NCBI GenBank assembly: GCA_902790525.1
Contig: CADASI010000001.1
Location: 33,647 to 97,646 of the forward strand
Source: an uncultured Eubacteriales bacterium
Lineage (GTDB): Bacteria; Bacillota; Clostridia; Christensenellales; Aristaeellaceae
DNA length: 64,000 nt
Direction of reading: 5' to 3'
Shown in pieces: positions 16,627 through 23,632 of the stretch. The position numbers were made by a program, and so were the translations under genes. The notes below the pieces were generated by a model. That model was given only the letters and a program-made list of their open reading frames with translations, was not told where the DNA came from and made no database searches. Position 1 is the stretch's first letter. Every line of letters begins with the position of its first letter.

Positions 16627-17339
16627 GGGTCATCCCCTCCACGGTGGCAAACCCCTTCATCCGGGCGCACCACTATTCCGGGAAGGTCGTCAACAATTCC
16701 AAGCTACACTTCGGTGTTTTCCTGGATGGTACCCTGCATGGCGTCATGTCCTACGGCCCATCGCTGGATAAAAGCAAGATCATCGGACTTGTGGCGGATA
16801 CCGGCTGGAATGAATTCCTGGAGTTGAACCGGATGGCGTTCGATTCCGTGCTGCCGCGCAATTCCGAGAGCCGGGCCATCTCCATGAGCATCAAGCTGCT
16901 GCGGAAATACGCTCCCCAGGTCAAGTGGATCATCTCCTTCGCCGACGCCTGCTCCTGCGGCGACGGCGCGATCTACCGGGCCAGCAATTTCGTGCTGACC
17001 GGGATCAAGGAGAATCTCAACCTGGCGGAACTGCCGGATGGCACACGCATCCACAAGATGACGCTGGCCAGCAATCCCACCACGCCCAGGAAGGAGCTAC
17101 ACGGCCTCACGTTTTTCGACGTGACCGGTGGCACCTATGATTTCAAGAAGTATCTGGCCTATGTCGGCGCGACGCCGATTCCCGGTTTTCAGCTGCGGTA
17201 CATTTACTTTATTGACCGGGCTTGCCGGGCAAAGCTGACCGTGCCGGAGATTCCGTTCTCCCGGATCGACGAGCTTGGAGCCGGGATGTACAAGGGGGAG
17301 AAGATTACCCAGGCATCGCGGCATACGATGCCTGGGTGA
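16599..17339 (+). CDS. Mom-like DNA modification protein
   Basis: 246 residues. Key stretches: ANPFIRAHHYSGKVVNNSKL, HFGVFLDGTLHGVMSYGPSL, WNEFLELNRMAFDSVLPRNS, VKWIISFADACSCGDGAIYR, ASNFVLTGI. I recognise this as the acetyltransferase-like family that includes phage Mu Mom, which converts adenine to an acylated/carbamoyl form and protects phage DNA. The start has GAGGTGG upstream; an alternative ATG at 16623 overlaps the ParB-like stop (ATGA). The 3' end contains a 12-bp hairpin. Mu Mom itself is very divergent, so the substrate and final modification remain uncertain. Confidence 0.75.
   Translation: MGRAKEIVMRVIPSTVANPFIRAHHYSGKVVNNSKLHFGVFLDGTLHGVMSYGPSLDKSKIIGLVADTGWNEFLELNRMAFDSVLPRNSESRAISMSIKLLRKYAPQVKWIISFADACSCGDGAIYRASNFVLTGIKENLNLAELPDGTRIHKMTLASNPTTPRKELHGLTFFDVTGGTYDFKKYLAYVGATPIPGFQLRYIYFIDRACRAKLTVPEIPFSRIDELGAGMYKGEKITQASRHTMPG
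17307..17337. terminator. 12-bp perfect hairpin at end of Mom-like gene
   Basis: ACCCAGGCATCG (17307-17318) and CGATGCCTGGGT (17326-17337) around a 7-base loop. It spans the stop codon and lies between convergent genes, so it may stop transcription both ways; T-rich stretches follow on either side but no clean T tract. Confidence 0.6.
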
Positions 17340-17350
17340 TGGGGGTGGTT

Positions 17351-18475
17351 TTACTCCACAATACGCGACTTCATCTTCTCGACCATGTCCCAGATGGCGG
17401 CATCCAGGACAAACGGTTCGGTGAAAGCGTTGAGCACGATGCCCGCCAGTTTTTTCTCGTTATTACGAGCCAGAGGAATGACTTCCAGCATATGCTTCTG
17501 AACCTTGGAGAAATGCTCCCCATATTCGCCCATGGCTTCCGCTGTGGAAAAGATCGGGAAGAAGAACGCATCTCCGTTTTGCAGAATATCCGGAATAAAC
17601 CTTGTGACATCGTGGGCCACGATTTCTTTCCCGACAAGAGAATCCAGATCGTCCTTTGCGCCGAGCACCATTTCCTCAATGCGCTTCTGGTCGGCTTCAC
17701 TCATAACAACGTTGCAGGGAACCCAGACGAAGCTGTCCCGGAGAATCTCCATAATCGTGATGAGATTCTGTTCATTACGTTCACGATTGAATGCGGTGAC
17801 CGCCGCCTCAAGCATGCTGCCGTCTTCCAGGTCCTTGGCGGTAATCTTCTGACTGGGATTCATATTGGAATAGCAGACAATCTCCTTGTTTTCGTCTTCA
17901 TGGACAAAGAAGGCAATCTGCTCGCCCGCATGATAACCGAAATCCTGATTAGGTTCGTTGAGGAGGATTCCCATGAGGCAGTGATCCCCAAGGCCATTGA
18001 TGCGGACCCAGCACCCCTCGGGCCGCAGGCCGTCCCGGGTTAGAAAGACGAGGACATCGTCGATTCATTCCTTATCCCTGCAGCCATCCAGGAAGATCAT
18101 CTCCCGGCTTTTCTCGACATCCTCGGGAGCGTTGTATTCACGCACAATATCAAGTTTGGAAGCATAGCGCTTCGCCAGCTCGTCCTTTTCATCCGGAAAA
18201 TAGAGGCATTCATCCTCTTCAATAGCGCCGATCCGGATAAACGATCTGATGGATTCATTGGTGTCGGCAAATCGGAAGCCTTTGCTGGTTTTCTGTGCCA
18301 TGGCCAGTATTTCCAGCGTAAGGCCGCACGACCGGTCAATATATCCATAGGCCAGCAGGTAATTCGCAGCCTTTGCCCCGGGGAAATCCTGTATTGCCGG
18401 TCTCAGGCTGTCTTTTATAGGGACGGCGACAAAATGGTGATAAAAGGGCCTGAATCCTGCATCCTTGTAATTCAT
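17351..18475 (-). pseudogene. SseB-domain moron interrupted by one in-frame TGA
   Basis: Two same-frame ORFs (18475-18065, 136 residues, and the part after the stop) read as one 374-residue protein with a single TGA at 18065-18067. The first part starts MNYKDAGFRPFYHHF after a GGAGG site. Straight after the TGA the frame continues as coding sequence with no start codon: IDDVLVFLTRDGLRPEGCWV, then GLGDHCLMGILLNEPNQDFG, before the first ATG at 17974. The C-terminal half is SseB-like (FVWVPCNVVMSEADQKRIEE, NGDAFFFPIFSTAEAMGEYG). It has its own promoter, opposite to the late genes, so it is a moron. Either a recent nonsense mutation, readthrough, or UGA recoding. Confidence 0.8.
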
Positions 18476-18579
18476 GAGGTGGCCTCCTTCCTTGTGATGA
18501 TCCAATTCTATCAGAATTGGCTGGCATATGGGTCGCCTGGTACGCGACAATTTCCCTTAATTGGGATTGTGTTTTCACG

Positions 18580-18608
18580 ATTATAACATACATCCAGAGT
18601 TACATCAA
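18580..18608 (-). promoter_or_regulatory. Promoter of the SseB-type moron
   Basis: Minus strand: -35 TTGATG (18608-18603), 17-bp spacer, -10 TATAAT (18585-18580), with TG one base upstream of the -10. It drives the leftward moron about 105 bp before its start. Confidence 0.8.
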
Positions 18609-18611
18609 CAT

Positions 18612-18685
18612 GCGCCGGTAGTTCAAGCAGAACGCCCACCATTCCTGGTGGGAGATGTGGGTCCGAATCCACACCCGGCGCTCCA
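18612..18685 (+). ncRNA. tRNA-like element with encoded CCA
   Basis: Seven-pair acceptor stem GCGCCGG/CCGGCGC, a T discriminator and an encoded CCA (18683-18685). D-like stem GTTC/GAAC with a five-base loop; anticodon-like stem CCCAC/GTGGG with an eight-base loop (or CCACC/GGTGG with six); T-like arm TGTGG/CCACA enclosing GTCCGAAT. The loop sizes are not those of a functional elongator tRNA, so an anticodon cannot be assigned. It ends 16 bp before the start of the PP-loop ATPase gene and would be in its leader. Confidence 0.65.
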
Positions 18686-18701
18686 ATTATGAGAGGTATC
18701 T

Positions 18702-19733
18702 ATGCACCAACTATGGGAACTTCAACAAAAACAATCGCTCCCGCTTAATGGAAAGGTAGTTCTGACGCAGCAGCGCATTCGGGAATGGTATGAGCACTGG
18801 AATGGAGAGGTCTACGTCTCCTTCTCTGGTGGCAAGGATTCCACCGTTCTTCTTCATCTCGTGCGCGATCTGTACCCGGATGTGCCCGCCGTGTTCTCGG
18901 ATACCGGTCTGGAATTTCCGGAGATCAGGGAATTCGTGAAGACGATCCCCAATGTGATCTGGCTCAAGCCGGAGATGTCTTTCCGGAAGGTGCTGGAAAA
19001 ACATGGCTATCCGGTTATCGGCAAAGAACAGGCCAAATGGATCGAGGAAACCCGGCGCGCCGATGCTGAGGCCCAGCGCAGACGTTTGTACGGATTCCGG
19101 CCCAATGGCGAGAAGAGCACTTTCCGCATTTCGGAGCAGTGGCACTACCTGTTGAACGCGCCGTTCAAGATCAGCGACCAATGCTGCAATGAAATGAAGA
19201 AAAAGCCAATGAAGCGCTTTGCCCATGAGAGCGGGCGCTATCCGATCATCGGCACAATGGCATCAGAATCCAAGCTGCGCACCCAGCATTGGCTCAAGGA
19301 AGGCTGCAATGCCTATGATGCCAAGCGGCCGACCAGCAAACCCATGTCTTTCTGGACGGAGGATGATGTGTGGGCATACATCCGGGAGAATAATATCCCG
19401 TATGCCAAGGTTTACGATATGGGTTATATCCGGACCGGATGCATCTTCTGCATGTTCGGAGCGCAGTTTGATGGCGAACCCACGCGATTCCAGCGCTTGC
19501 AGCGCACCCATCCGAAGCTGTGGCGCTACTGCATGAGGGACTGGGACGCCGGTGGCCTGGGAATGCGCCAGGTGCTGGAATACCTTGGAATCCCCTTCGA
19601 GAACTATATAGGAGCGATCAATGGAGATACAAAAAATACCGGCTGCCAGGCTGAATCCTGCGGCCTACAATCCCCGTGTCGATCTGAAGCCGGGCGACAA
19701 GGAATACGAGAAGCTCAAGCGCTCGATCCATGA
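18702..19733 (+). CDS. PAPS reductase-like PP-loop ATPase
   Basis: 343 residues. N-type ATP pyrophosphatase: the PP-loop is VSFSGGKDSTVLLHL (about residues 42-56), followed by FSDTGLEFPEI, the cysteines of ISDQCCNEMKKKP, IGTMASESKLR, and a C-terminal GYIRTGCIFCMFG. The family activates substrates by adenylation (sulfonucleotide reduction, tRNA thiolation, DndC-type DNA sulfur modification). Phage members next to ParB and methyltransferase genes have no settled role. The last 37 residues overlap the next gene out of frame, are not conserved-looking, and may reflect a lost stop codon. The tRNA-like element upstream is the notable context. Confidence 0.88.
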   Translation: MHQLWELQQKQSLPLNGKVVLTQQRIREWYEHWNGEVYVSFSGGKDSTVLLHLVRDLYPDVPAVFSDTGLEFPEIREFVKTIPNVIWLKPEMSFRKVLEKHGYPVIGKEQAKWIEETRRADAEAQRRRLYGFRPNGEKSTFRISEQWHYLLNAPFKISDQCCNEMKKKPMKRFAHESGRYPIIGTMASESKLRTQHWLKEGCNAYDAKRPTSKPMSFWTEDDVWAYIRENNIPYAKVYDMGYIRTGCIFCMFGAQFDGEPTRFQRLQRTHPKLWRYCMRDWDAGGLGMRQVLEYLGIPFENYIGAINGDTKNTGCQAESCGLQSPCRSEAGRQGIREAQALDP

Positions 19734-20910
19734 ATTCGGGTATGTGGAACCGGTCATCTGGAACCGGCAGACCGGCAACGTGGTCGGCGGTCACCAGCGC
19801 CTGAAGATACTGATGGATCTGGGCCAGACGGAGATCGATTGTGTCGTGGTCGACATGGATCTCGCCCGCGAGAAGGCGCTCAACATCGCCCTCAACAAAA
19901 TCCAGGGCGATTGGGATGAGGACAAGCTGGCCGCGATCATGGCGGATTTTGACACCGAGGCATTCGACGTGTCCCTTACCGGCTTTGATGCCGGAGAAGT
20001 AGATGCGCTCCTGAACCGCTTCTATTCCCATGAAGCCCAGGAGGACGATTTCGATGCTGGCGCAGAGAAGAAGAAAATCCAGGACGCGGGCGGTCCGGTA
20101 TCCCAGCCGGGCGATGCCTGGCAGCTGGGCGATCACATCCTGATCTGCGGCGATCCCGCCGACCCCGCAGTGTATAAGCGGCTGCTGGGATCGGAGCGGG
20201 CGCAATGCGTCATCACGTCGCCGCCCATTGACCCCGGGGCATATGCCCGGGACGGCATCGCGCCGTGGCTGGATCGGATGGCCGGAATCATCCGGATACT
20301 GGCGGATCATGCCAACGTCATCTGCTGGCAGACCGGTGATCTTGCCAAAACCGGCAGCCAGTTTATCGAGCCGATGGCCGTTCATTCCGTCCAGCTGTTC
20401 GCGGACCAGAATCTCCGCCCACTTTGGATTCGGGTATGGAAAATGACCGGCAATGTCCCCTCGGCATCTGCGCTGCAGAATGCCTCCAACAAGCCGGTAC
20501 CGCAGTACGACTTCCTGGCGGCCTTCGCCGGAAATGATGTCGAAACCTACAACGATCAGGAATATACCTGGGTGTCCGCCTTCGCCTCCCATGCCTTTCA
20601 ATTCGTCCGACGCTTGACCAAGGATGAGCGGCGCAAGTGGGGCTATGCGGGCGTGTGGGAGATTTCGATGATGAAGCGTGACAAGGACGCGGAGCCGATG
20701 ATCCCCGTGGAATTGCCCTGGCGTTGCCTCAAGATGCATTCAGATCTCAGCTCCATCGTCCTTGATCCCTTCGCAGCCCTCGGCTCGACGCTCATCGCCT
20801 GCGAGCAATCCGGGCGGCGCTGCCGTGCCATCGAATCCGATCCTCTCCATTGTGATCTGATCCTTCGCCGGTGGGAGCAGTTTACCGGCGAGCGGGCCGA
20901 AAAAGGATGA
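19621..20910 (+). CDS. ParB-DNA methyltransferase fusion, motifs degenerate
   Basis: 429 residues; start after GGAG, inside the 3' end of the previous gene. Residues 1-110 are ParB-like (LNPAAYNPRVDLKPGDKEYE, FGYVEPVIWNRQTGNVVGGH, QRLKILMDLGQ). Residues about 155-425 are a beta-class methyltransferase: target motif ICGDPADP, catalytic motif VITSPPIDPG, SAM motif LDPFAALGSTLIACEQSGRR. The usual (D/N/S)PP(Y/W) is SPPI here and DPFxGSGTT is DPFAALGST, so catalysis may be altered or lost. Found with terminases in many Bacillota phages; expected role is phage DNA methylation. Confidence 0.85.
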   Translation: MEIQKIPAARLNPAAYNPRVDLKPGDKEYEKLKRSIHEFGYVEPVIWNRQTGNVVGGHQRLKILMDLGQTEIDCVVVDMDLAREKALNIALNKIQGDWDEDKLAAIMADFDTEAFDVSLTGFDAGEVDALLNRFYSHEAQEDDFDAGAEKKKIQDAGGPVSQPGDAWQLGDHILICGDPADPAVYKRLLGSERAQCVITSPPIDPGAYARDGIAPWLDRMAGIIRILADHANVICWQTGDLAKTGSQFIEPMAVHSVQLFADQNLRPLWIRVWKMTGNVPSASALQNASNKPVPQYDFLAAFAGNDVETYNDQEYTWVSAFASHAFQFVRRLTKDERRKWGYAGVWEISMMKRDKDAEPMIPVELPWRCLKMHSDLSSIVLDPFAALGSTLIACEQSGRRCRAIESDPLHCDLILRRWEQFTGERAEKG

Positions 20911-20937
20911 TGGACATGATAAGCTTTGCGCCGGCTT

Positions 20938-21345
20938 CTATAGTTCTTCGATTTCAGCTATAGTCGAATAATAGAAACCGCGTGGGTTCGGCTTCTTGAC
21001 CCTTGGTGGGGTTAATTCCTTATACCTGCGAAGTATATAAAACCGATAAGGGCCTGGAGTTTCGAAACCATAGGTTGGCATCCTACCGGATACATACAAC
21101 GACAACGCCGAATAGTCGTCTGCCCGCAATCTGTCCTTTACTGATTCGATATCGTTCGGATCAACGTCAACCACAGATTCTACCCGGTAAATGTGTTCCA
21201 TGATTCCGCCCTTTTTCCGGATCGTGATGTATTCCGGAATATGCCTGGGATAAGATCGATGATTCGCAGGATGTGCATGCACCAATGTGCTTTCCACCAG
21301 ATCATACGTGTCGCCTGCCGGGAAGGAGATCAATTCGTGTTTCAT
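20938..21345 (-). CDS. Hypothetical moron protein
   Basis: 135 residues, no recognised family. The start MKHELISFPAGDTYDLVEST was chosen because GAGGGTG lies upstream and a consensus promoter lies just before; longer frames would begin before that promoter. The middle (HIPEYITIRKKGGIMEHIYR, VESVVDVDPNDIESVKDRL) and end (YRFYILRRYKELTPPRVKKP) suggest a small alpha/beta soluble protein. Antisense to the late genes with its own promoter, so probably expressed in the lysogen; superinfection or host-benefit roles are possible but unproven. Confidence 0.65.
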   Translation of the reverse strand: MKHELISFPAGDTYDLVESTLVHAHPANHRSYPRHIPEYITIRKKGGIMEHIYRVESVVDVDPNDIESVKDRLRADDYSALSLYVSGRMPTYGFETPGPYRFYILRRYKELTPPRVKKPNPRGFYYSTIAEIEEL

Positions 21346-21369
21346 TCCATTCACCCTCTCTATGAGCCT

Positions 21370-21398
21370 ACAATACAATGGAATCGCGGATTTGTCAA
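21370..21398 (-). promoter_or_regulatory. Promoter of the 135-residue moron
   Basis: Minus strand: -35 TTGACA (21398-21393, perfect consensus), 17-bp spacer, -10 TATTGT (21375-21370). The ATG follows 24 bp downstream of the -10. Confidence 0.85.
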
Positions 21399-21477
21399 TT
21401 CCCATCGTGGAGTCATCGATCTGCATTCGGCCAGAATCCATAGGTGAAATTTCTTGAACAAAAGCTTCAAAAAAGGC

Positions 21478-21515
21478 TTGTCTTTCCGAGGTGTCTATGG
21501 TAACACTCACTCACA
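21478..21515 (+). promoter_or_regulatory. Cassette leader element 1
   Basis: TTGTCT (21478-21483), 17 bp, TAACAC (21501-21506) running into the invariant block TAACACTCACTCACA. GGAGG and the ATG of the cassette gene follow within 25 bp. First of eight copies. Confidence 0.75.
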
Positions 21516-21538
21516 ATCAAACGAGGGAGGACACCACA

Positions 21539-21997
21539 ATGAAGAACAACGCCTATTTCGACGAGATGTACCGGATCGGCTGCGAATGGACCCGGCAGCA
21601 CGAGGCCCACAAGGCCCGCAAAGAAGAGATCATCGAGACCCATGGCTGGGACAGCGACGAGCTGAAAGCCTGGTATGCTGAGGAAGAGCAGATGAAATTC
21701 CCCTTCAGCGGCGGCGCGAACAAGGCCTTCCGAGTCTGGCGCTATACCGAGGGCGACGAGATCCTTTTCGATGATCACTGCTGGGATTCCGAAATCCACG
21801 ATTTCATCGACACCCTCCGGCGCGCGGGCTTCAAGACCTTCGTAATCACGAACCAGAGCACCGGCCTGATGGAGAATCTCCACGGATTCGCAGCCGAGGG
21901 CTGCAAGATGGAAGGGCTTTGCACCATCACCAAGAAATCCAACCGCTGGGGCGAAGAAACCGAAGAACAGATTCCCGGTATCCGGATCATCCTCTGA
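21539..21997 (+). CDS. Cassette 1 protein, paralogue of cassette 2
   Basis: 152 residues. The C-terminal two thirds (WRYTEGDEILFDDHCWDSEI, FIDTLRRAGFKTFVITNQST, GLMENLHGFAAEGCKMEGLC, NRWGEETEEQIPGIRI) align with the cassette 2 protein. Shared pattern: TL..AG...F.(I/V)T(N/D).ST.LME.L....GC.(M/V).G, then N.WG....GIRI. I recognise this as a small conserved family of Clostridia mobile elements without known function. The start has GAGGGAGG upstream. The N-terminal 55 residues (YRIGCEWTRQHEAHKARKEE) are absent from cassette 2. Confidence 0.8.
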   Translation: MKNNAYFDEMYRIGCEWTRQHEAHKARKEEIIETHGWDSDELKAWYAEEEQMKFPFSGGANKAFRVWRYTEGDEILFDDHCWDSEIHDFIDTLRRAGFKTFVITNQSTGLMENLHGFAAEGCKMEGLCTITKKSNRWGEETEEQIPGIRIIL

Positions 21998-22033
21998 TGG
22001 ATGCCATCCAAATCAGCGGCATCCCTGGGACAT

Positions 22034-22050
22034 AGGCCGACATCCGGCCT
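22034..22050 (+). terminator. Cassette 1 end hairpin
   Basis: AGGCCG-ACATC-CGGCCT followed by TGTGTTCGTCGG; no T tract. A near copy (palindrome GGCCGGATATCCGGCC then TGTGTTCGTCG) ends cassette 4, suggesting duplicated cassette ends. Confidence 0.45.
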
Positions 22051-22093
22051 GTGTTCGTCGGTGAAATTCTCAAATATAGATTTCAAAATAAGC

Positions 22094-22131
22094 TTGTCTT
22101 CCACGGGTGTCTATGGTAACACTCACTCACA
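22094..22131 (+). promoter_or_regulatory. Cassette leader element 2
   Basis: TTGTCT (22094-22099), 17 bp, TAACAC (22117-22122) and the same downstream block ACTCACTCACA. The spacer ends GGTGTCTATGG as in copies 1, 6 and 7. Confidence 0.75.
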
Positions 22132-22154
22132 CTAAAACGAAGGAGGACAACACA

Positions 22155-22493
22155 ATGAAGAACACCATCGCAGCTTTCGAGGAAATGATCGCCAACAAGA
22201 TCCAGCCCGCCACGCGCGGCGAGGCCAATGCCATCCGGGCTTACCGGTTCGGCGAATGGACCGACGATGGAATCCTGATCGTGGATGATCTGGACTTCGC
22301 GCAGTACGTGGGCGACATGATGGACGCCTTCATGACGGCGGGCATCGACGAGTTGATCATCACCGATTCTTCCACTGCCCTGATGGAAAGCCTCTGCATC
22401 ATGATCCGGCACGGCTGGCAGGTGATCGGCACCTATGAGACTACTAACAAATGGGGCGATACCCGGCACGGCCTGCGGATCAGGTTCGAATAA
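22155..22493 (+). CDS. Cassette 2 protein, paralogue of cassette 1
   Basis: 112 residues: a shorter copy of the cassette 1 fold (IRAYRFGEWTDDGILIVDDL, DDLDFAQYVGDMMDAFMTAG, IDELIITDSSTALMESLCIM, NKWGDTRHGLRIRF). AAGGAGG precedes the ATG. The WG....G(I/L)RI ending and the T(N/D).ST.LME core are kept. Divergence in the remainder shows the duplication is old, whereas the leader elements stay nearly identical. Function unknown. Confidence 0.8.
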   Translation: MKNTIAAFEEMIANKIQPATRGEANAIRAYRFGEWTDDGILIVDDLDFAQYVGDMMDAFMTAGIDELIITDSSTALMESLCIMIRHGWQVIGTYETTNKWGDTRHGLRIRFE

Positions 22494-22504
22494 TACACGG
22501 AATC

Positions 22505-22529
22505 CCGCCCGCCCATCCGGGCGGTTTTT
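22505..22529 (+). terminator. Cassette 2 terminator
   Basis: CCGCCCG/CGGGCGG stem with a six-base loop followed by TTTTT: a standard intrinsic terminator 12 bp after the stop codon. Confidence 0.9.
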
Positions 22530-22563
22530 GTGTGAAACGACCGGAGAAAAGACAGCAAAAGCC

Positions 22564-22601
22564 TTGTCTTTCCGGCGTGAGTATGCTAACACTCACTCAC
22601 A
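22564..22601 (+). promoter_or_regulatory. Cassette leader element 3
   Basis: TTGTCT (22564-22569), 17 bp, TAACAC (22587-22592), then TCACTCACA. The spacer reads TTCCGGCGTGAGTATGC, identical to copy 4. Confidence 0.75.
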
Positions 22602-22622
22602 TCAAGAACAGGAGGCTTTCAC

Positions 22623-22838
22623 ATGAAGATCGAGGCAGGCAAGCGGTACATGATTACCCGGGACGAAAAAGGCACGATCATTCGATTCACGGCGACGGTG
22701 ACTTCCGTGGATGAGCGCGACGAATACTTCTATGTGGGCTACACACCGGATGACTTTCGGATGGGCCGCTGGGGATACGCCAAGATCAAGAAGGAAGGCC
22801 GGTACAAGTACTTCAATACGACGCTCGAGGAAATCTAA
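22623..22838 (+). CDS. Cassette 3 small protein
   Basis: 71 residues, beta-rich: MKIEAGKRYMITRDEKGTII, RFTATVTSVDERDEYFYVGY, RMGRWGYAKIKKEGRYKYFN. It resembles a small SH3/KOW-like barrel by pattern only. AGGAGG before the ATG, own leader element upstream and own terminator nine bases downstream. No function known. Confidence 0.75.
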   Translation: MKIEAGKRYMITRDEKGTIIRFTATVTSVDERDEYFYVGYTPDDFRMGRWGYAKIKKEGRYKYFNTTLEEI

Positions 22839-22846
22839 TCTCTCTG

Positions 22847-22868
22847 CCGCCCATGCGGGCGGTTTTTT
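22847..22868 (+). terminator. Cassette 3 terminator
   Basis: CCGCCC/GGGCGG stem, ATGC loop, TTTTTT tail, starting nine bases after the stop. Confidence 0.92.
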
Positions 22869-22904
22869 GTCTCTGGGACCGATCAGAAAAAGATCGCAAA
22901 AGCC

Positions 22905-22942
22905 TTGTCTTTCCGGCGTGAGTATGCTAACACTCACTCACA
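22905..22942 (+). promoter_or_regulatory. Cassette leader element 4
   Basis: TTGTCT (22905-22910), 17 bp, TAACAC (22928-22933), then TCACTCACA. Identical to copy 3 from GCAAAAGCC through the conserved block. Confidence 0.75.
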
Positions 22943-22965
22943 CCAAATCAAAGGAGGACGCAATC

Positions 22966-23256
22966 ATGAGCAAATTCGAGCTGGGCCAGACGGTAATGAC
23001 GCGAGGGGTGGCGGAGGCCATGGAAGGAAACCCCGATTTCCTGGGCTTCGTGATCGAATCCCTGGAACGCTACAAGACCTGCGATTGGGGCGAGATGGCC
23101 GATGAGGACAAGGCGCTGAACGACAGCGCGGTCAAGAACAACGACGACCGCATCCTGGCGGCCTACAAGAACGGCGGCCCCAAGGCCTGGAAGATCTGGA
23201 TCATCACCGAGTGGGATCGGAGCGCGACGACGATCCTCTTCCCGGACGAATATTGA
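22966..23256 (+). CDS. Cassette 4 protein A (mobile-element small protein family)
   Basis: 96 residues: FELGQTVMTRGVAEAMEGNP, LGFVIESLERYKTCDWGEMA, DEDKALNDSAVKNNDDRILA, IWIITEWDRSATTILFPDEY. I recognise the signature (TRGVA...F...SL.R....DWG....D...ND.A......I.A.Y, then KIWIITE.DRS.TT.LFP.EY) from plasmid, ICE and phage proteins of Clostridia; no function is established. AAAGGAGG precedes the ATG. It shares its cassette with the DUF4314 gene 13 bp downstream. Confidence 0.85.
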   Translation: MSKFELGQTVMTRGVAEAMEGNPDFLGFVIESLERYKTCDWGEMADEDKALNDSAVKNNDDRILAAYKNGGPKAWKIWIITEWDRSATTILFPDEY

Positions 23257-23269
23257 GGAGGGCTGCATC

Positions 23270-23500
23270 ATGAATGGATTTCCGAAGCGCGCAGTGGTGG
23301 ATCGGATCAAGGCCGAGTATCCCAAGGGCACACGGGTTGAGCTGATCGAGATGGACGATCCTTACCGGGATATGCCGCCAGGGCTTAAGGGCACGGTTAT
23401 CGCGGTGGATGACATCGCCACGGTTCACATCGCCTGGGACAATGGCAGTAGCCTTGGAGCGGCATACGGGGTGGATCGAATCCGCCGGATCAGCGAATGA
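23270..23500 (+). CDS. DUF4314 family protein (cassette 4, protein B)
   Basis: 76 residues: VVDRIKAEYPKGTRVELIEM, DDPYRDMPPGLKGTVIAVDD, IATVHIAWDNGSSLGAAYGV, DRIRRI. This is the DUF4314 pattern (YP.GTRVEL..MDDPY..P.G..G.V..VDD.G...V.WDNGS.L....G.D), a small SH3-like barrel common on Clostridia mobile elements. Ribosome site GAGGAGGG. No own leader element, so it is read from cassette 4's. Function unknown. Confidence 0.9.
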   Translation: MNGFPKRAVVDRIKAEYPKGTRVELIEMDDPYRDMPPGLKGTVIAVDDIATVHIAWDNGSSLGAAYGVDRIRRISE

Positions 23501-23512
23501 TCCTGGAGCATG

Positions 23513-23528
23513 GGCCGGATATCCGGCC
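23513..23528. terminator. Cassette 4 end palindrome
   Basis: Perfect palindrome GGCCGGATATCCGGCC followed by TGTGTTCGTCGT, matching the end of cassette 1. No T tract, so termination is uncertain. Confidence 0.4.
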
Positions 23529-23571
23529 TGTGTTCGTCGTGATTTTCCACGTATGAATTGCGCGAAAAGGC

Positions 23572-23609
23572 TTGTCATATTCCAGAATTCATGGTAACAC
23601 TCACTCACA
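23572..23609 (+). promoter_or_regulatory. Cassette leader element 5 (spacer diverged)
   Basis: TTGTCA (23572-23577), 17 bp, TAACAC (23595-23600), TCACTCACA. The spacer differs from all other copies (ATTCCAGAATTCATGG), yet both boxes and the 17-bp distance are kept, which argues for -35/-10 function. Confidence 0.75.
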
Positions 23610-23632
23610 ATCGAGCGAAGGAGGACACCATC

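Noticed and set aside
18612-18685. Ordinary functional tRNA
   Set aside because: Five-base D loop, six- or eight-base anticodon loop and eight-base T loop do not fit an elongator tRNA; reported as tRNA-like.
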